From Bdellovibrionales bacterium (GTDB lineage: Bacteria; Bdellovibrionota; Bdellovibrionia; Bdellovibrionales; Bdellovibrionaceae): a stretch of DNA of 64,000 nt. The notes under the pieces were generated by a model, which was not told the DNA's origin, did no database searches, and saw only the letters and a list, made by a program, of their open reading frames with translations. Positions 43,516-52,609 of this stretch are shown here, one piece after another. Both the position numbers and the translations under genes were made by a program. Every line of letters starts with the position of its first letter. Positions within the stretch are counted from its first letter, which is position 1. The stretch lies in the NCBI GenBank assembly GCA_018266295.1, contig JAFEAQ010000019.1, positions 186,001 through 250,000 of the forward strand, read 5' to 3'.

Positions 43516-44381
43516 GCGAGGTCTTTGGCTTTTTTGCGGAAGGCTCCCGGAGAGCGCTTCGTTTTGAGTCTGAAGAAGCGCGAGAAGTAATTTGCGTCTT
43601 CAAAGCCCAGGTGAGCTGCGATTTCGGTGATGGGCATTTCGGAATAAGCCAGCAGGCGGCGGGCCTCGAGGATCAGGCGCTCTTGAATGAGGGTGCGCGC
43701 AGATTTTCCCGACAGGCGGGTCATTTTCATGGTCAGGGCTTTGGCGCTGATATGGAGCTTTCCCGCATAGAACTCGACGTCGTGATGTTTGGTGTAGTGA
43801 TTTTCAATCAAGGCTTCGAAGCGCTCGCCAAAGGATTCTACGGCTGGCGGCTCCTTCAGTTTGAGATTTTTCACGCGGGAGAGGCGAATCAGAAAATTAA
43901 ATAATTCCAGGCTCGTGACAAGCTCATAGTCCGTGGCTTTGGTTTCGTATTCTTTTAAAAGGCTTTCGCAAAGATCCGCCAATTCTGAAAATTCTTTTTT
44001 ATCAGTGATTTGAAAACTGTCGGGGAGTGTCTGAAAAAGATTTTGAATTTTTCCCGCAAACGACGGATGGATTTTAAACAGCTCTTCTTCAAACTCAATG
44101 ACATAACCCTGCGCGCCCTTTTCAAGCTGCCAGGAATGCACTTGCGCCGGCTTCATCAGATAGATGCGCCCGCGTTCAAGCGGGTAACGAGCAAAGTCGA
44201 TTTCGTGCCAGCCGGCTCCTGCCGTCACCACCAGAAGATGATAAAAGTTATGCTTATGCGGAAAGGGAATCAGCGGAGTCAGGCGATCGGCAAAGCGCTG
44301 CACCCGCAGAGTCGTCTTGAGACTCGTGACGATGCCAAAGTCCTGCATAGGGTAAAGCTTTTGCGTATTCCGTGAAGGCAT
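43512..44381 (-). CDS. AraC-family regulator with cupin sensor domain
   Basis: A 289-residue protein. The N-terminal cupin-like half (PHKHNFYHLLVVTAGAGWHEIDF, then RGRIYLMKPAQVHSWQL) should bind a small ligand. The C-terminal half has two helix-turn-helices ending MPITEIAAHLGFEDANYFSRFFRLKTKRSPGAFR. It likely activates genes that are not adjacent; the nearest gene on its 5' side encodes a 60-residue membrane protein. Confidence 0.93.
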   Translation of the reverse strand: MPSRNTQKLYPMQDFGIVTSLKTTLRVQRFADRLTPLIPFPHKHNFYHLLVVTAGAGWHEIDFARYPLERGRIYLMKPAQVHSWQLEKGAQGYVIEFEEELFKIHPSFAGKIQNLFQTLPDSFQITDKKEFSELADLCESLLKEYETKATDYELVTSLELFNFLIRLSRVKNLKLKEPPAVESFGERFEALIENHYTKHHDVEFYAGKLHISAKALTMKMTRLSGKSARTLIQERLILEARRLLAYSEMPITEIAAHLGFEDANYFSRFFRLKTKRSPGAFRKKAKDLA

Positions 44382-44518
44382 GATGTTTCTCCTGCCTCAT
44401 AATAGCATAAATAAGCCAAAAATACGAAAAAACGGGAAGTTTGTGCTATTTTTGACGAAGTCGGTCTCTTTTAAGAATCATCCGCCCAGAGTATCCTTTT
44501 CCCAAAGGCAGGGAACTT

Positions 44519-44701
44519 ATGGACAGCTGGATTATAGTAGGAATTATCGCCGTCTCTTTGGCCTCGATTCTGGTCTATGTCGTACTGATGTTCTTCTTAC
44601 CAGAATGGGTCGGCATCACTGGCGCTGTTGCAAAGAAAGCCATCGAAAGCCATGTGGAAGAAGGCGCTGAAGGAACGCAAAGCCCCAGTGAACCCGCTTA
44701 G
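44519..44701 (+). CDS. Small single-span membrane protein
   Basis: A 60-residue protein with one membrane helix (WIIVGIIAVSLASILVYVVLMFFL) and a charged C-terminal tail. AGGGAA precedes the ATG. Its placement between regulators gives no clue to function; the coding call rests on the start signal and membrane pattern. Confidence 0.6.
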   Translation: MDSWIIVGIIAVSLASILVYVVLMFFLPEWVGITGAVAKKAIESHVEEGAEGTQSPSEPA

Positions 44702-44824
44702 CGGCGACGAGATTCTTTTGTAGAAAAACAAATATCGTTAAAAAAGCACATCACCGAATAAAAGTTCTCGCAACTCGGTGTTATTTTTGACTCTGGCTGT
44801 GTTTCAACATGGAGGAGTCCAACT

Positions 44825-45184
44825 ATGAAGTTCTCAAGACCGTTCACTGTTTCCTGCTGCATCTTTATGAGTACCATTATGAGCGATGTACCGACGTTGG
44901 CTGCGGGAATTCCGCAGATGATCTCCACTCACACAGTGGTTGAAAAGATGGATCGCACCCAAGCTCAGAATGAAGTTGAAAATTTCTTGAAACGTGAAGA
45001 CGTGAAGCAAGCGATGATTGAGCGCGGGGTTTCTCCGGACGAAGTTTCGTCGCGCCTTGCGAGTCTTTCGGAGCCTGAGCTTCGCCAACTAGCGGGGCAA
45101 GTAAAAGAAGCCCGTGCCGGTGGTGATATCTTGATCACTATTTTATTGGTGGTTCTCATCATCTTCTTGGTGAAACGTCTGTAG
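44825..45184 (+). CDS. PA2779-family protein
   Basis: A 119-residue exported protein. The signal-like start is followed by THTVVEKMDRTQAQNEVENFLKREDV, then GVSPDEVSSRLASLSEPELRQLA and a C-terminal membrane helix (ILITILLVVLIIFLVKRL). This pattern is that of the PA2779 family, almost always found beside PA2778-type peptidases, as here 5 bp downstream. Function is not established. Confidence 0.88.
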   Translation: MKFSRPFTVSCCIFMSTIMSDVPTLAAGIPQMISTHTVVEKMDRTQAQNEVENFLKREDVKQAMIERGVSPDEVSSRLASLSEPELRQLAGQVKEARAGGDILITILLVVLIIFLVKRL

Positions 45185-45189
45185 AACCA

Positions 45190-46062
45190 ATGCAAAAGAT
45201 TTTTTTCCTCTTACTGGCGTTGACGCTTATTGCGTGCGCCAGTACCACTCCACAGAGTGACTCGATACTATCAGCCCCTAGAAATTTGCCGAGGGCTCAT
45301 CAGATAGAGGGCGTGCCGTTTCTGCAGCAAACCGCCGGTTATTGTGGCCCGGCAACTCTTGCTATGGCGTTAAGTAGCCAAGGGCAGACGACAACTCCCG
45401 AAGAGGTCGGGCCGCTGGTTTATACTCCGGGCCTCAAAGGAACTTTGCAAGAGGACATGATCAGTGCCGGGCGCCGCCAAGGCTTCATGACAGTGAAAAT
45501 TCAAGGCATGGAGTCCTTACTGGCAGAAGTCACTGCTGGCCATCCGGTGATTGTCTTTGAAAACCTGGCGCTTTCGTGGCTGCCGCAATGGCATTACGCT
45601 TTGGTATTTGGTTACGACCTCAACACACAGACGGTGACGATGCACTCCGGGCCTGAGGCCTTTAAACGCTGGGATCTGCGACGCTTTGAACGATCTTGGA
45701 TGCTCGCCGATTACTGGGGCGTGGTTCTTCTTAAACCCGGAGAGCTCGCAGCCAGTGCCAGCGAGTATGAGCAAAGCAAAGCGGCCTCCGCCCTCGAAAG
45801 CCTTGGTAAAACCACGGAAGCGGAGAAAGCTTATCGGGCGATTCTGCGGCGCTGGCCAGAGAGTTTGGTTTCGGGAATTGGCCTTGCGAACATAGCCTAT
45901 AGCCATGGCAGAGCGAAAGAAGCCCTGCAGCTCCTCACAGAAAGTGTGCGCCGTCATCCGGAGTCGATGGAAGCTTGGCATAATCTTTCGGTGGCACAAG
46001 CCAGCTTGGGACTCGGTAAAGAATCCCGACAGAGTGCCGAGAGGGCCGCGGGACTTGAGTAA
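45190..46062 (+). CDS. PA2778-family C39-like cysteine peptidase lipoprotein with TPRs
   Basis: A 290-residue precursor with a lipoprotein signal (LALTLIAC), then a papain-like C39 domain: GYCGPATLAMAL (Cys52) and LPQWHYALVFGYD (His135). The C-terminal third holds TPR-type helices (KTTEAEKAYRAILRRWPESL, then RAKEALQLLTESVRRHPES). It should sit on a membrane in the periplasm and cut peptides, perhaps the PA2779-type partner (inference from constant pairing). Confidence 0.9.
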   Translation: MQKIFFLLLALTLIACASTTPQSDSILSAPRNLPRAHQIEGVPFLQQTAGYCGPATLAMALSSQGQTTTPEEVGPLVYTPGLKGTLQEDMISAGRRQGFMTVKIQGMESLLAEVTAGHPVIVFENLALSWLPQWHYALVFGYDLNTQTVTMHSGPEAFKRWDLRRFERSWMLADYWGVVLLKPGELAASASEYEQSKAASALESLGKTTEAEKAYRAILRRWPESLVSGIGLANIAYSHGRAKEALQLLTESVRRHPESMEAWHNLSVAQASLGLGKESRQSAERAAGLE

Positions 46063-46171
46063 GAGACTTTCAAACTGAAGTTACCAAAAAATCTTAAAAC
46101 CGAAATTTAAATCAGTTGGTTTGCAATTACCATCGACAACGGACAAAAACCGGCCCGTGAAGGAGAACATC

Positions 46172-46912
46172 ATGGCTAAAGCAAAAGTAAAAACAAAAAA
46201 ACAAGCAGCACCCATCAAGAAATCTAAAACAGCGGTGAAAGCAAAATCCGCTTCGGCGAAGTCAGTAGCTAAAATGGCTAAGCCAAAAGTGGCTGCGCCG
46301 AAAATGGTGGCAAAAAAGAAAGCCACTCTCAGCAGTCCTAAAACAACGAAGGTGATGGCGAAGAAGGCGCAGATCGTTGTTCAAGATAAAAACTCAGACA
46401 TTATCGATTTGATTCTTGATGATCACAGACCGTTGAAGGACCTTATCAAGGTGATGAAAAATGTCGGGCAGCACGACCTCGAAGACCGTCAAGAGGCTTT
46501 TGAGAAGTTCGCGCGCTTACTGACTTTGCATGCAAAACCTGAAGAGCGCACGATGTACGACTTCATGAAGGGCGACGAAGAAATCCGCGAGCTCGGTTTT
46601 GAAGGCGACGTCGAGCATGGACTTGCCGATCAGCTGGTTGAAGAGATCAAACGCACTGAGGACGATGATGATTTGTGGTCCGCGCGTGTAAAAGTTTTAG
46701 CAGACCTGGTTGAAAACCACATCGAGGAAGAAGAGTCTGATTTACTTCCGAATTTCCGCGATCACTCGGAACTTGAGGACCGCGAAGAGCTTGCCTTAAA
46801 GTTTTTGCGTCTCAAAGACGAATTAAACGATCTCGGCGGCTCGGACGCTCCTGAAGAGGAGATCATCGAGGAAGACGTCGAGACCGAAGCGATGATCTCG
46901 AGCAACCGCTAA
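46172..46912 (+). CDS. Hemerythrin HHE-domain protein with histone-like Lys/Ala tail
   Basis: A 246-residue protein. The first 85 residues are almost only Lys, Ala, Pro, Ser and Val (KAKVKTKKQAAPIKKSK and similar), like histone H1-type tails in bacteria. The rest is a hemerythrin-like helical bundle (ILDDHRPLKDLIKVM, then LLTLHAKPEERTMYDFM, then LVENHIEEEESDLLPNF) with His/Glu iron ligands, and an acidic end. It may bind DNA with the tail and sense or store O2/iron with the bundle (inference). ATG 46172 is preceded by AAGGAG. Confidence 0.9.
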   Translation: MAKAKVKTKKQAAPIKKSKTAVKAKSASAKSVAKMAKPKVAAPKMVAKKKATLSSPKTTKVMAKKAQIVVQDKNSDIIDLILDDHRPLKDLIKVMKNVGQHDLEDRQEAFEKFARLLTLHAKPEERTMYDFMKGDEEIRELGFEGDVEHGLADQLVEEIKRTEDDDDLWSARVKVLADLVENHIEEEESDLLPNFRDHSELEDREELALKFLRLKDELNDLGGSDAPEEEIIEEDVETEAMISSNR

Positions 46913-47006
46913 GGCCGACATACATTGCATGCATATATAAATATAGGACATGCAGTTTACTTTTGCGGCCCAGGGCCCTAGAAGAGTCTCATGCAAGGAG
47001 CATTGT

Positions 47007-47510
47007 ATGAGACTCTTTAGTTTTATCCTCTTCACAGTTTTTTCTTTTAACGCGTTAGCAGCTCAGGACAGCTTCGTCGCGAATATCTACGACATTCTCG
47101 GAAAGCAGCAGTACACGCTGCAAGAGATGGACTTAAGAATAATCCCAGCCGACATGCAGGCAAAAATTTTGCAGAAGGCCGTCGAAGCGTCTTACATCTG
47201 GGCTGATACTATTTTGGAAGGTTCTTACTCGCTGGCTCCGGGCTCAAAGATTCAAATCAATTCTGTCGAAAAGACTTTCGATAAAAAGACTAAAAAGTTA
47301 ATCGCCTACCGCGTGGTGTACCAGCAGGCGGCGTTTGATACGAGCACCTGTGAACTGGATTGGGACTTGGTGGATTCTAACGAAGAAGCCTTCAATGAGT
47401 CGATGTCAGAGCATTGTATTCCTGGTGTGATCGAAGCGGCGATGTTTGTGAGTCTTGATTTTAAACTCGATATCCGCGACGACAACTCCATCGAGGAATT
47501 CCACGAGTAG
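47007..47510 (+). CDS. Exported protein, unknown
   Basis: A 167-residue precursor with a signal peptide (RLFSFILFTVFSFNALA) and a soluble mature domain with two cysteines (TCELDWD, HCIPGV) that may pair. No family is recognised. ATG 47007 is preceded by AAGGAG; an upstream frame from 46950 lacks a ribosome site. It converges on the YiiX-like gene with a 4 bp gap. Confidence 0.82.
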   Translation: MRLFSFILFTVFSFNALAAQDSFVANIYDILGKQQYTLQEMDLRIIPADMQAKILQKAVEASYIWADTILEGSYSLAPGSKIQINSVEKTFDKKTKKLIAYRVVYQQAAFDTSTCELDWDLVDSNEEAFNESMSEHCIPGVIEAAMFVSLDFKLDIRDDNSIEEFHE

Positions 47511-47514
47511 TTTG

Positions 47515-48009
47515 CTACTTTTGTGAACGCGCCCATTCGTAGAGGGAGTCCGGAGAAAGACCCGGTTTTCCTTCGAGCTGCCAGTAGTTTTTCGGCCAGA
47601 CAGCGCGATTAATTCTCATAGGATGCGGGGGAATCCCCAGAAGCTTGCCAATGAGCTCAGAACAGTAAATCGCGTCATCAGTCCATGAATACCAGAAATC
47701 AAATGGCAGTCCCATATAAGGCTGCACTTGAGACATGCGAATCGTTTGCGGAGTCTCAACGATCTCAGCGATCACGCCGCGATGTTGGAGCTCACTCAGA
47801 GAAATGATCGCAACCCCTTCGCCAGGGTAGGCATTGAGCCACTTATCACCGATGTCATCAAATTGAACCGCAGAGTGCGAGAAGCGTCCGCCGGGTTCGT
47901 ATTGCACGAGATTGCCGCGGCTATCGTAGTTTTCTAAAAACGCGATGCGGGTCTTTGCGAAAGACGAAAATGGAATTAGTAATAAAATTATAAACCAAGC
48001 ACTGCGCAT
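47515..48009 (-). CDS. YiiX-like permuted papain-fold (C92) exported protein
   Basis: A 164-residue precursor with a signal peptide (RSAWFIILLLIPFSSFA). RFSHSAVQF (His44) and DDAIYCSELIG (Cys115) are the His and Cys of the permuted NlpC/P60-like YiiX/YaeF fold, in the order His before Cys. Such proteins may cleave amide or ester bonds of lipids or peptidoglycan in the periplasm. The substrate is unknown. Confidence 0.85.
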   Translation of the reverse strand: MRSAWFIILLLIPFSSFAKTRIAFLENYDSRGNLVQYEPGGRFSHSAVQFDDIGDKWLNAYPGEGVAIISLSELQHRGVIAEIVETPQTIRMSQVQPYMGLPFDFWYSWTDDAIYCSELIGKLLGIPPHPMRINRAVWPKNYWQLEGKPGLSPDSLYEWARSQK

Positions 48010-48148
48010 CGGAAGAGGTCTTACGCCCGATCATGGAGCATGGCAAACAAAAAAAAGGCGGGGGGCTCACGGGTTATCATGAGAACAGGAAATTCACGGG
48101 ATAATGTTGAGGACTGGGTGATATATATAATAGTTACTAGGGGGCCCC

Positions 48149-48652
48149 ATGGCTGCACGTTTAAGTATCTTCTTCTTATTTGTCTTTCCTATGGCGGCTT
48201 CGGCCGCTTCGGTCTTTGATAAAGTTACCGGCGACCAGCCCTTGTGCTATGGGCGTGAGTACAGTGATGTTGTGATGAAAGCCCACCCGAAGCAAACGGT
48301 CCAAAAGATCCAGGCGAAGCTCGAAAAAGATACTCAATACAATCAGAATATTCTGAATATCGAGATCACTCTGAAAGGCGTAAAGAATCGTTACAAGAAT
48401 TATCGCGCGATGCTTTTCTGCGATCAGAACGATGACTGCTTCGGTGAGTGCGATGGCGGCTCGGCAAAGTTAAGTCTGCTGAGTGACGGACGTCTGCAGC
48501 TCACAAACAATGGCTTCATCATCCAAGGCGGTTGCGGGGGTGAGGGTGAAGATGATGGCGTGATGCTGCCGCCGACTCCGGGCGGTGACGATGTCTTTAA
48601 GCTCACCAAGCTTCCGAGCGCCTTCTGCCAGAAGGTGGAACTCCGCGAATAA
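48149..48652 (+). CDS. Secreted protein, unknown
   Basis: A 167-residue precursor with a signal peptide (ARLSIFFLFVFPMAASA). The mature part has six cysteines (PLCYGRE, LFCDQNDDCFGECDGG, GGCGGEG, FCQKVEL) and an acidic glycine-rich segment (GGCGGEGEDDG) that could bind Ca. No family is recognised. It is preceded by an AT-rich promoter-like run (TATAAT at 48126-48131). Confidence 0.8.
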   Translation: MAARLSIFFLFVFPMAASAASVFDKVTGDQPLCYGREYSDVVMKAHPKQTVQKIQAKLEKDTQYNQNILNIEITLKGVKNRYKNYRAMLFCDQNDDCFGECDGGSAKLSLLSDGRLQLTNNGFIIQGGCGGEGEDDGVMLPPTPGGDDVFKLTKLPSAFCQKVELRE

Positions 48653-48774
48653 GCAAAGCACAGGACCATTCACTAGGACAAAGTCAGAACCTAGACTTAA
48701 TTGAAAATGTATTGAGTTTTTTTTGAGCCCTTCTCTTCGTACCCTTATTTTGTTCTCAACGAGGAGGAGAAAAA

Positions 48775-49701
48775 ATGGGGAAAATGAATTTCGTAGGTTT
48801 GGGTTTTGTTGGTATTGCAACAGCAGCAGTCGTTGCTTGCTCAAGTGGAGGCGGCTCCGGTTCTGGTGGCAGCACGACTTCAACAAGCATGCTTCAATCA
48901 AGAAAGATGTCTTGTTCCGGCGCTGCCTGCATTGGTGGAGGCTCTTTGAGCGCGATCACAAAACCGATCACGACTCTGTCGGTCTCAGACGCAGTGACTT
49001 TCTATGATGCTTTCAATCAGCAGATGATCCCTGCATTGAATAACATTATCAACATCATCGAAACAGGTGTTGCGAATGCCGGTGCGGAAAGCTGCGATGA
49101 TATTTCGCTTTCTTTCTCTGGTCAGACTTCGGCAAATGGTGTGGTTTACAATGCGAAAACGGCGGCGTCTTCGGCAACAGCTCCATCTGACTTTACGACA
49201 ACGGCGATGGCAAAGGCATTGTCTGCTGAAATCGCGTCAAGCAACACAGCAACTATTCAAGCTGACGTTGCATGTGGTGCTGGCACGGATGCGAATCCAC
49301 TGGTAGCACGCGTGATCGGAAAAGACGGCACGACTCAGCTCAATTCTTGGTTTGAAAAGGGTACAACGAATCACATCCGTATTTTAATGATCGTAAAAAG
49401 TAGCGGTACGAACTATGCGGCTTGGTTTAAAACAAACGACGGTGACACTTTCGAAATCGTTTTGGCTTCTGGTGGCGCAACTTACAAAGCTGTCGGCAGC
49501 AAGACCCAGAACGTGATCCAGTTTAACGACGGCACGACCGACTCATGCTTAAACGCGACGACGGGCGCTTCTTCACCGGGTTCTTGTGGTAGCATGGCGA
49601 CGTCTTCGATCACGGTCACAGGTATTCCAAATACGCTCACATCAAGCGCTACGAATTGGGCGAGTGTGGGTTCTGCGACTTTGATCAGTCCGGTTTACTA
49701 A
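48775..49701 (+). CDS. Lipoprotein of unknown function
   Basis: A 308-residue precursor with a lipoprotein signal (GIATAAVVAC) followed by a Ser/Gly spacer (SSGGGSGSGGSTTS). The mature domain is rich in Thr, Ser and Ala with six to eight cysteines. GAGGAGGAG precedes the ATG. No family is recognised. It converges with the kinase gene, overlapping by 4 bp. Confidence 0.83.
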   Translation: MGKMNFVGLGFVGIATAAVVACSSGGGSGSGGSTTSTSMLQSRKMSCSGAACIGGGSLSAITKPITTLSVSDAVTFYDAFNQQMIPALNNIINIIETGVANAGAESCDDISLSFSGQTSANGVVYNAKTAASSATAPSDFTTTAMAKALSAEIASSNTATIQADVACGAGTDANPLVARVIGKDGTTQLNSWFEKGTTNHIRILMIVKSSGTNYAAWFKTNDGDTFEIVLASGGATYKAVGSKTQNVIQFNDGTTDSCLNATTGASSPGSCGSMATSSITVTGIPNTLTSSATNWASVGSATLISPVY

Positions 49702-50843
49702 ATATTTCTGAAGCGAATTTGAATCCGAGTCCTTGGGGGCTCGGATTTGACTTCCAGATTCGCATTCATCTTGGCAAGGTCGGTTTTTACGATATCAAGG
49801 CCAAGCCCCGAGCCCCAGCCTTTACTGGATTTCGGAGCGTCTTTAGCGGTGCTTTCAAAGCCCCCGGCGTTGTCAGAAAAGACGAAGACGTTTTCGCTCC
49901 AGCTCATCTCGATCACGGGGTCCGAAACCGATTTTCTTTCAAAAGCTTCGATGGAATTTAGAATTAAATTAAAAAACAATGAGTGAAGGCGATCCGGATG
50001 AGCCGTGATGATTCTTGGCTCCGGAAGAGTGAGTTTTACTTTTGAAAGCCTTCGTGAAAATATTTTCAGAGATCCTTGCAGGGTTTCGTTGACGTCCACT
50101 TCGCTGACGCGGTCTTCGACAGAAACCAGGCGCTGAATGGATTTTAGAACATCACGGACGTTCTCCATATCTTCAGCAAGAAGTACCATTTGATTTTCAT
50201 AGTCCTCAAGGGAAAGCCTGCGGTCTTTATTGCGTAAAGACTCAATCACCAAAATAGGGGACGAGAGCAGGCCCTTAATATCATGAGTAAGGCGGGTTGC
50301 CTCGCGCCCGATGAGGCTAAACCGACTGAGCCTATCTTGTTGAACCTGTACAGCGCCGATTGCGTATTTTTGAATGCACCATGAAAGCAAGAAGAACACC
50401 GCCATGATGAGATACCAATCGGCTCGCTCAATCGGAGGAAGTGTCCAGCCCATGTTGTCTTGAATGAGGTAGGTGACGAAATAACCTAAAAGTCCAACGC
50501 CATAGATGAGTGGAAAAATCCAAGCGCGTCTCAGTTTTAAGAATGAGCATCCGACGGCGCACTGGAAGTAGGCGACCTCATAGACTGGGGCGAACCAAAT
50601 CATGATCCAGCAGTAGGTGACCATATTGATGAATAAAATCGCCGCAGATAGATCACTCAGGCCGCGTTTATGAAAATATATCACCTGACCAAGACTAAAA
50701 ACGCCATAGGCGATTTTCACCCAGAAATAGAATTCCTGGTAAGGCGGATAGACGCGCGACATTTCTGTAAATGCTGTCAGAATCGCAACGACCGCATGCA
50801 AGAGCGCTGCGATCGTAACGAAGGATATATTTTTAAGGTTCAT
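49698..50843 (-). CDS. Membrane-bound sensor histidine kinase
   Basis: A 381-residue kinase. About six hydrophobic helices fill the first 175 residues and leave little periplasmic domain. A divergent H-box follows (ATRLTHDIKGLLSSP, His near 187), then the ATPase boxes: LILNSIEAFE (N), VFSDNAGGF (G1) and GWGSGLGLDIVK (G2). It should phosphorylate the regulator encoded upstream, whose gene overlaps its start by 11 bp. The signal is unknown; a membrane-embedded cue is possible. Confidence 0.9.
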   Translation of the reverse strand: MNLKNISFVTIAALLHAVVAILTAFTEMSRVYPPYQEFYFWVKIAYGVFSLGQVIYFHKRGLSDLSAAILFINMVTYCWIMIWFAPVYEVAYFQCAVGCSFLKLRRAWIFPLIYGVGLLGYFVTYLIQDNMGWTLPPIERADWYLIMAVFFLLSWCIQKYAIGAVQVQQDRLSRFSLIGREATRLTHDIKGLLSSPILVIESLRNKDRRLSLEDYENQMVLLAEDMENVRDVLKSIQRLVSVEDRVSEVDVNETLQGSLKIFSRRLSKVKLTLPEPRIITAHPDRLHSLFFNLILNSIEAFERKSVSDPVIEMSWSENVFVFSDNAGGFESTAKDAPKSSKGWGSGLGLDIVKTDLAKMNANLEVKSEPPRTRIQIRFRNI

Positions 50844-51489
50844 AGCAATAGCCGGATCCGTAGACTGATGTCAGGTGTTGAGCAAAGGGAGGAAGTTTCT
50901 TTTTCAAATTTAACAAATGCGTGTCAAAAGCATTCGGGCTGACTTGCTTGCGGCCCCATATGTGACTCACAATTTCTGCGCGCTGAACTCTCTGACCGCG
51001 ATGAAGAATAAAATAGTTCAAAATCTCAAACTCTGTTGGTGTGAGGACGATCTCCTGATCATCGACGGTGACCTTGCGGGTGTTCATATCAATTTCAAAA
51101 CCCAAAACCCCACCGGCTTTTTTCGGCGACAAGACTTTTTCAAGCGAAACCAGAAGCTCCGTCAGAGTAAATGGTTTTTCAAGAAAGTCCTGCACCTGGC
51201 GTTTTAGAAAACCAATGGTCATCGGCAGGTCCACTTGGCCCGAAATCACAATCACAGGCGGAGTGTTGTAGTTCTCATGGAGGTAATCGAGAAAGTCATG
51301 GCCGTTTTCACCAAGGCCCAAATAGTAATCCAGAACAATGGCATCGACTTTTTCATGAGCTAAAGCGGTTTGCGCATCTTGGATCGAATGAGCTTTTACC
51401 ACACTATAGAAAGGCTCGAGAGAGAATGAGAGTTTCTCCAGAAACGAGGTGTCGTCATCCAAAAATAGAATTTGCTTTTTTAACCCCAT
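50833..51489 (-). CDS. OmpR/PhoB-type response regulator
   Basis: A 218-residue regulator: receiver domain with acid pocket FLDDD, phospho-site Asp54 (VLDYYLG) and the KPFT switch Lys. The DNA-binding winged helix ends with YGSGYCYEP. It is first in the operon with the membrane kinase. Targets unknown; the vWA lipoprotein gene is divergent. Confidence 0.93.
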   Translation of the reverse strand: MGLKKQILFLDDDTSFLEKLSFSLEPFYSVVKAHSIQDAQTALAHEKVDAIVLDYYLGLGENGHDFLDYLHENYNTPPVIVISGQVDLPMTIGFLKRQVQDFLEKPFTLTELLVSLEKVLSPKKAGGVLGFEIDMNTRKVTVDDQEIVLTPTEFEILNYFILHRGQRVQRAEIVSHIWGRKQVSPNAFDTHLLNLKKKLPPFAQHLTSVYGSGYCYEP

Positions 51490-51561
51490 AATTTTTAGTT
51501 TAGCGTGCCAGGGACGAGGGTCAAACGCTTAGTACGATCTTTAGAATGTCTTGATAATTAT

Positions 51562-51668
51562 AAGTGCCTGCAAAGTCGGCACTTTTCCGATCCGGCAGGC
51601 CCGGAAAGAATTACAGACTTGTCCAGCGAAGTGTGATCGGGACGTCCCTCAGGTCCCATTGGTTCGCT
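51562..51668 (+). ncRNA. Candidate structured leader RNA upstream of the vWA lipoprotein
   Basis: Between the regulator and lipoprotein genes the plus strand can form competing helices. AAGTGCC (51562-51568) pairs with GGCACTT (51578-51584) before TT. GCCTGC (51566-51571) pairs instead with GCAGGC (51595-51600). A third helix AGCGAA/TTCGCT (51625-51630 with 51663-51668) encloses GGGAC/GTCCC. This could be an attenuator or a small RNA. No known riboswitch core is recognised. Confidence 0.35.
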
Positions 51669-51736
51669 ATTAGCTCCCATGGTCTTTGCATAAGCCTCTT
51701 GGTCGTCATTTTTTATCAAAGGCCACAGGAGGCTTT

Positions 51737-52609
51737 ATGAAAACCATCTTCGGTCCCTTGGGACTTATCTTAGCTGTCACTTTGCTGGTGAACTGTAATC
51801 GCGCTCGTCTTGAGCCGAACAACCCTAGCAATGGCCAAGCTCAGACTCTCGGCAGAGGCGAAGGCCCTGAATCCTTGCCGCCGCAAGGTCCGAAGACTCC
51901 TGACATTCCACGTGATCGTGGCCCTGTGCCGGCACCAACGGATGGCGTTTGCAAGGCTGCGAACGTGAAAACGACGAACAACGTGAAAGTTCTTTTCGTG
52001 GTCGACGGTTCGGGCTCAAACTTCGGAGCCAACGGTTCACTGCCAAGCGATCCTGCGAAAGAATGGCGTACGAGCACTCTTCGTCAGTTCATTACTGAGA
52101 ACGTGAATAAGCCAAACTTCTTCTATGGTTTGACTCTCTTTAAAGGAACAACGTCCGTTGCAAAAATCAAAGTCAACGGCGAGCCTGGCTTCTCGAATGA
52201 CAGAGCGGTGGTTTCTGAAGGCTTTAGATCTTTCTTGAGCACTCAGGACGGCGGCAACACTCCGTACAAAGCGGCTCTCAGAATGGCGAAGAACATCATC
52301 GCGGCGGATCTTGAGCAGCATATGAATGACAACACGACTTATGCAGTTGTGATGGTCTCTGACGGCCATGCAACGGATTACAAGAATGCCCATGACGTGA
52401 TTCCGGATGCGGCTTCTATTAAAGACCTTGCACCAGAGCGTATTACTTTAAACAGCGTGTATTACTCAGCCAAGAAAGTCGACGCTTCAGCACCTCAGTA
52501 CTTGAAGTCGATCGCAAACATCGGTGAAGGTGCTTTCATCGTGGCGAGCACGAAGCAGTCTTTGAAGTTGGCGGACGTTGTTCGCTTCTCAGCAGTGAGC
52601 TGCCGTTAA
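51737..52609 (+). CDS. Von Willebrand A-like lipoprotein
   Basis: A 290-residue precursor with a lipoprotein signal (LAVTLLVNC), a Pro/Gly-rich linker and a vWA-type Rossmann domain. VLFVVDGSGSNFG gives the DxSxS-like metal site (here DGSGS), and VVMVSDGHATD gives the later Asp. It would bind a partner at the cell surface or periplasm. ATG 51737 is preceded by AGGAGG. Its end overlaps the convergent pentapeptide gene by 4 bp. Confidence 0.87.
   Translation: MKTIFGPLGLILAVTLLVNCNRARLEPNNPSNGQAQTLGRGEGPESLPPQGPKTPDIPRDRGPVPAPTDGVCKAANVKTTNNVKVLFVVDGSGSNFGANGSLPSDPAKEWRTSTLRQFITENVNKPNFFYGLTLFKGTTSVAKIKVNGEPGFSNDRAVVSEGFRSFLSTQDGGNTPYKAALRMAKNIIAADLEQHMNDNTTYAVVMVSDGHATDYKNAHDVIPDAASIKDLAPERITLNSVYYSAKKVDASAPQYLKSIANIGEGAFIVASTKQSLKLADVVRFSAVSCR

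Noticed and set aside
48107-48131. Full sigma-70 promoter before the secreted protein at 48149
   Set aside because: TATAAT is present, but the only TTGA-like -35 is 13 bp away, too short a spacer; only a -10 can be claimed.
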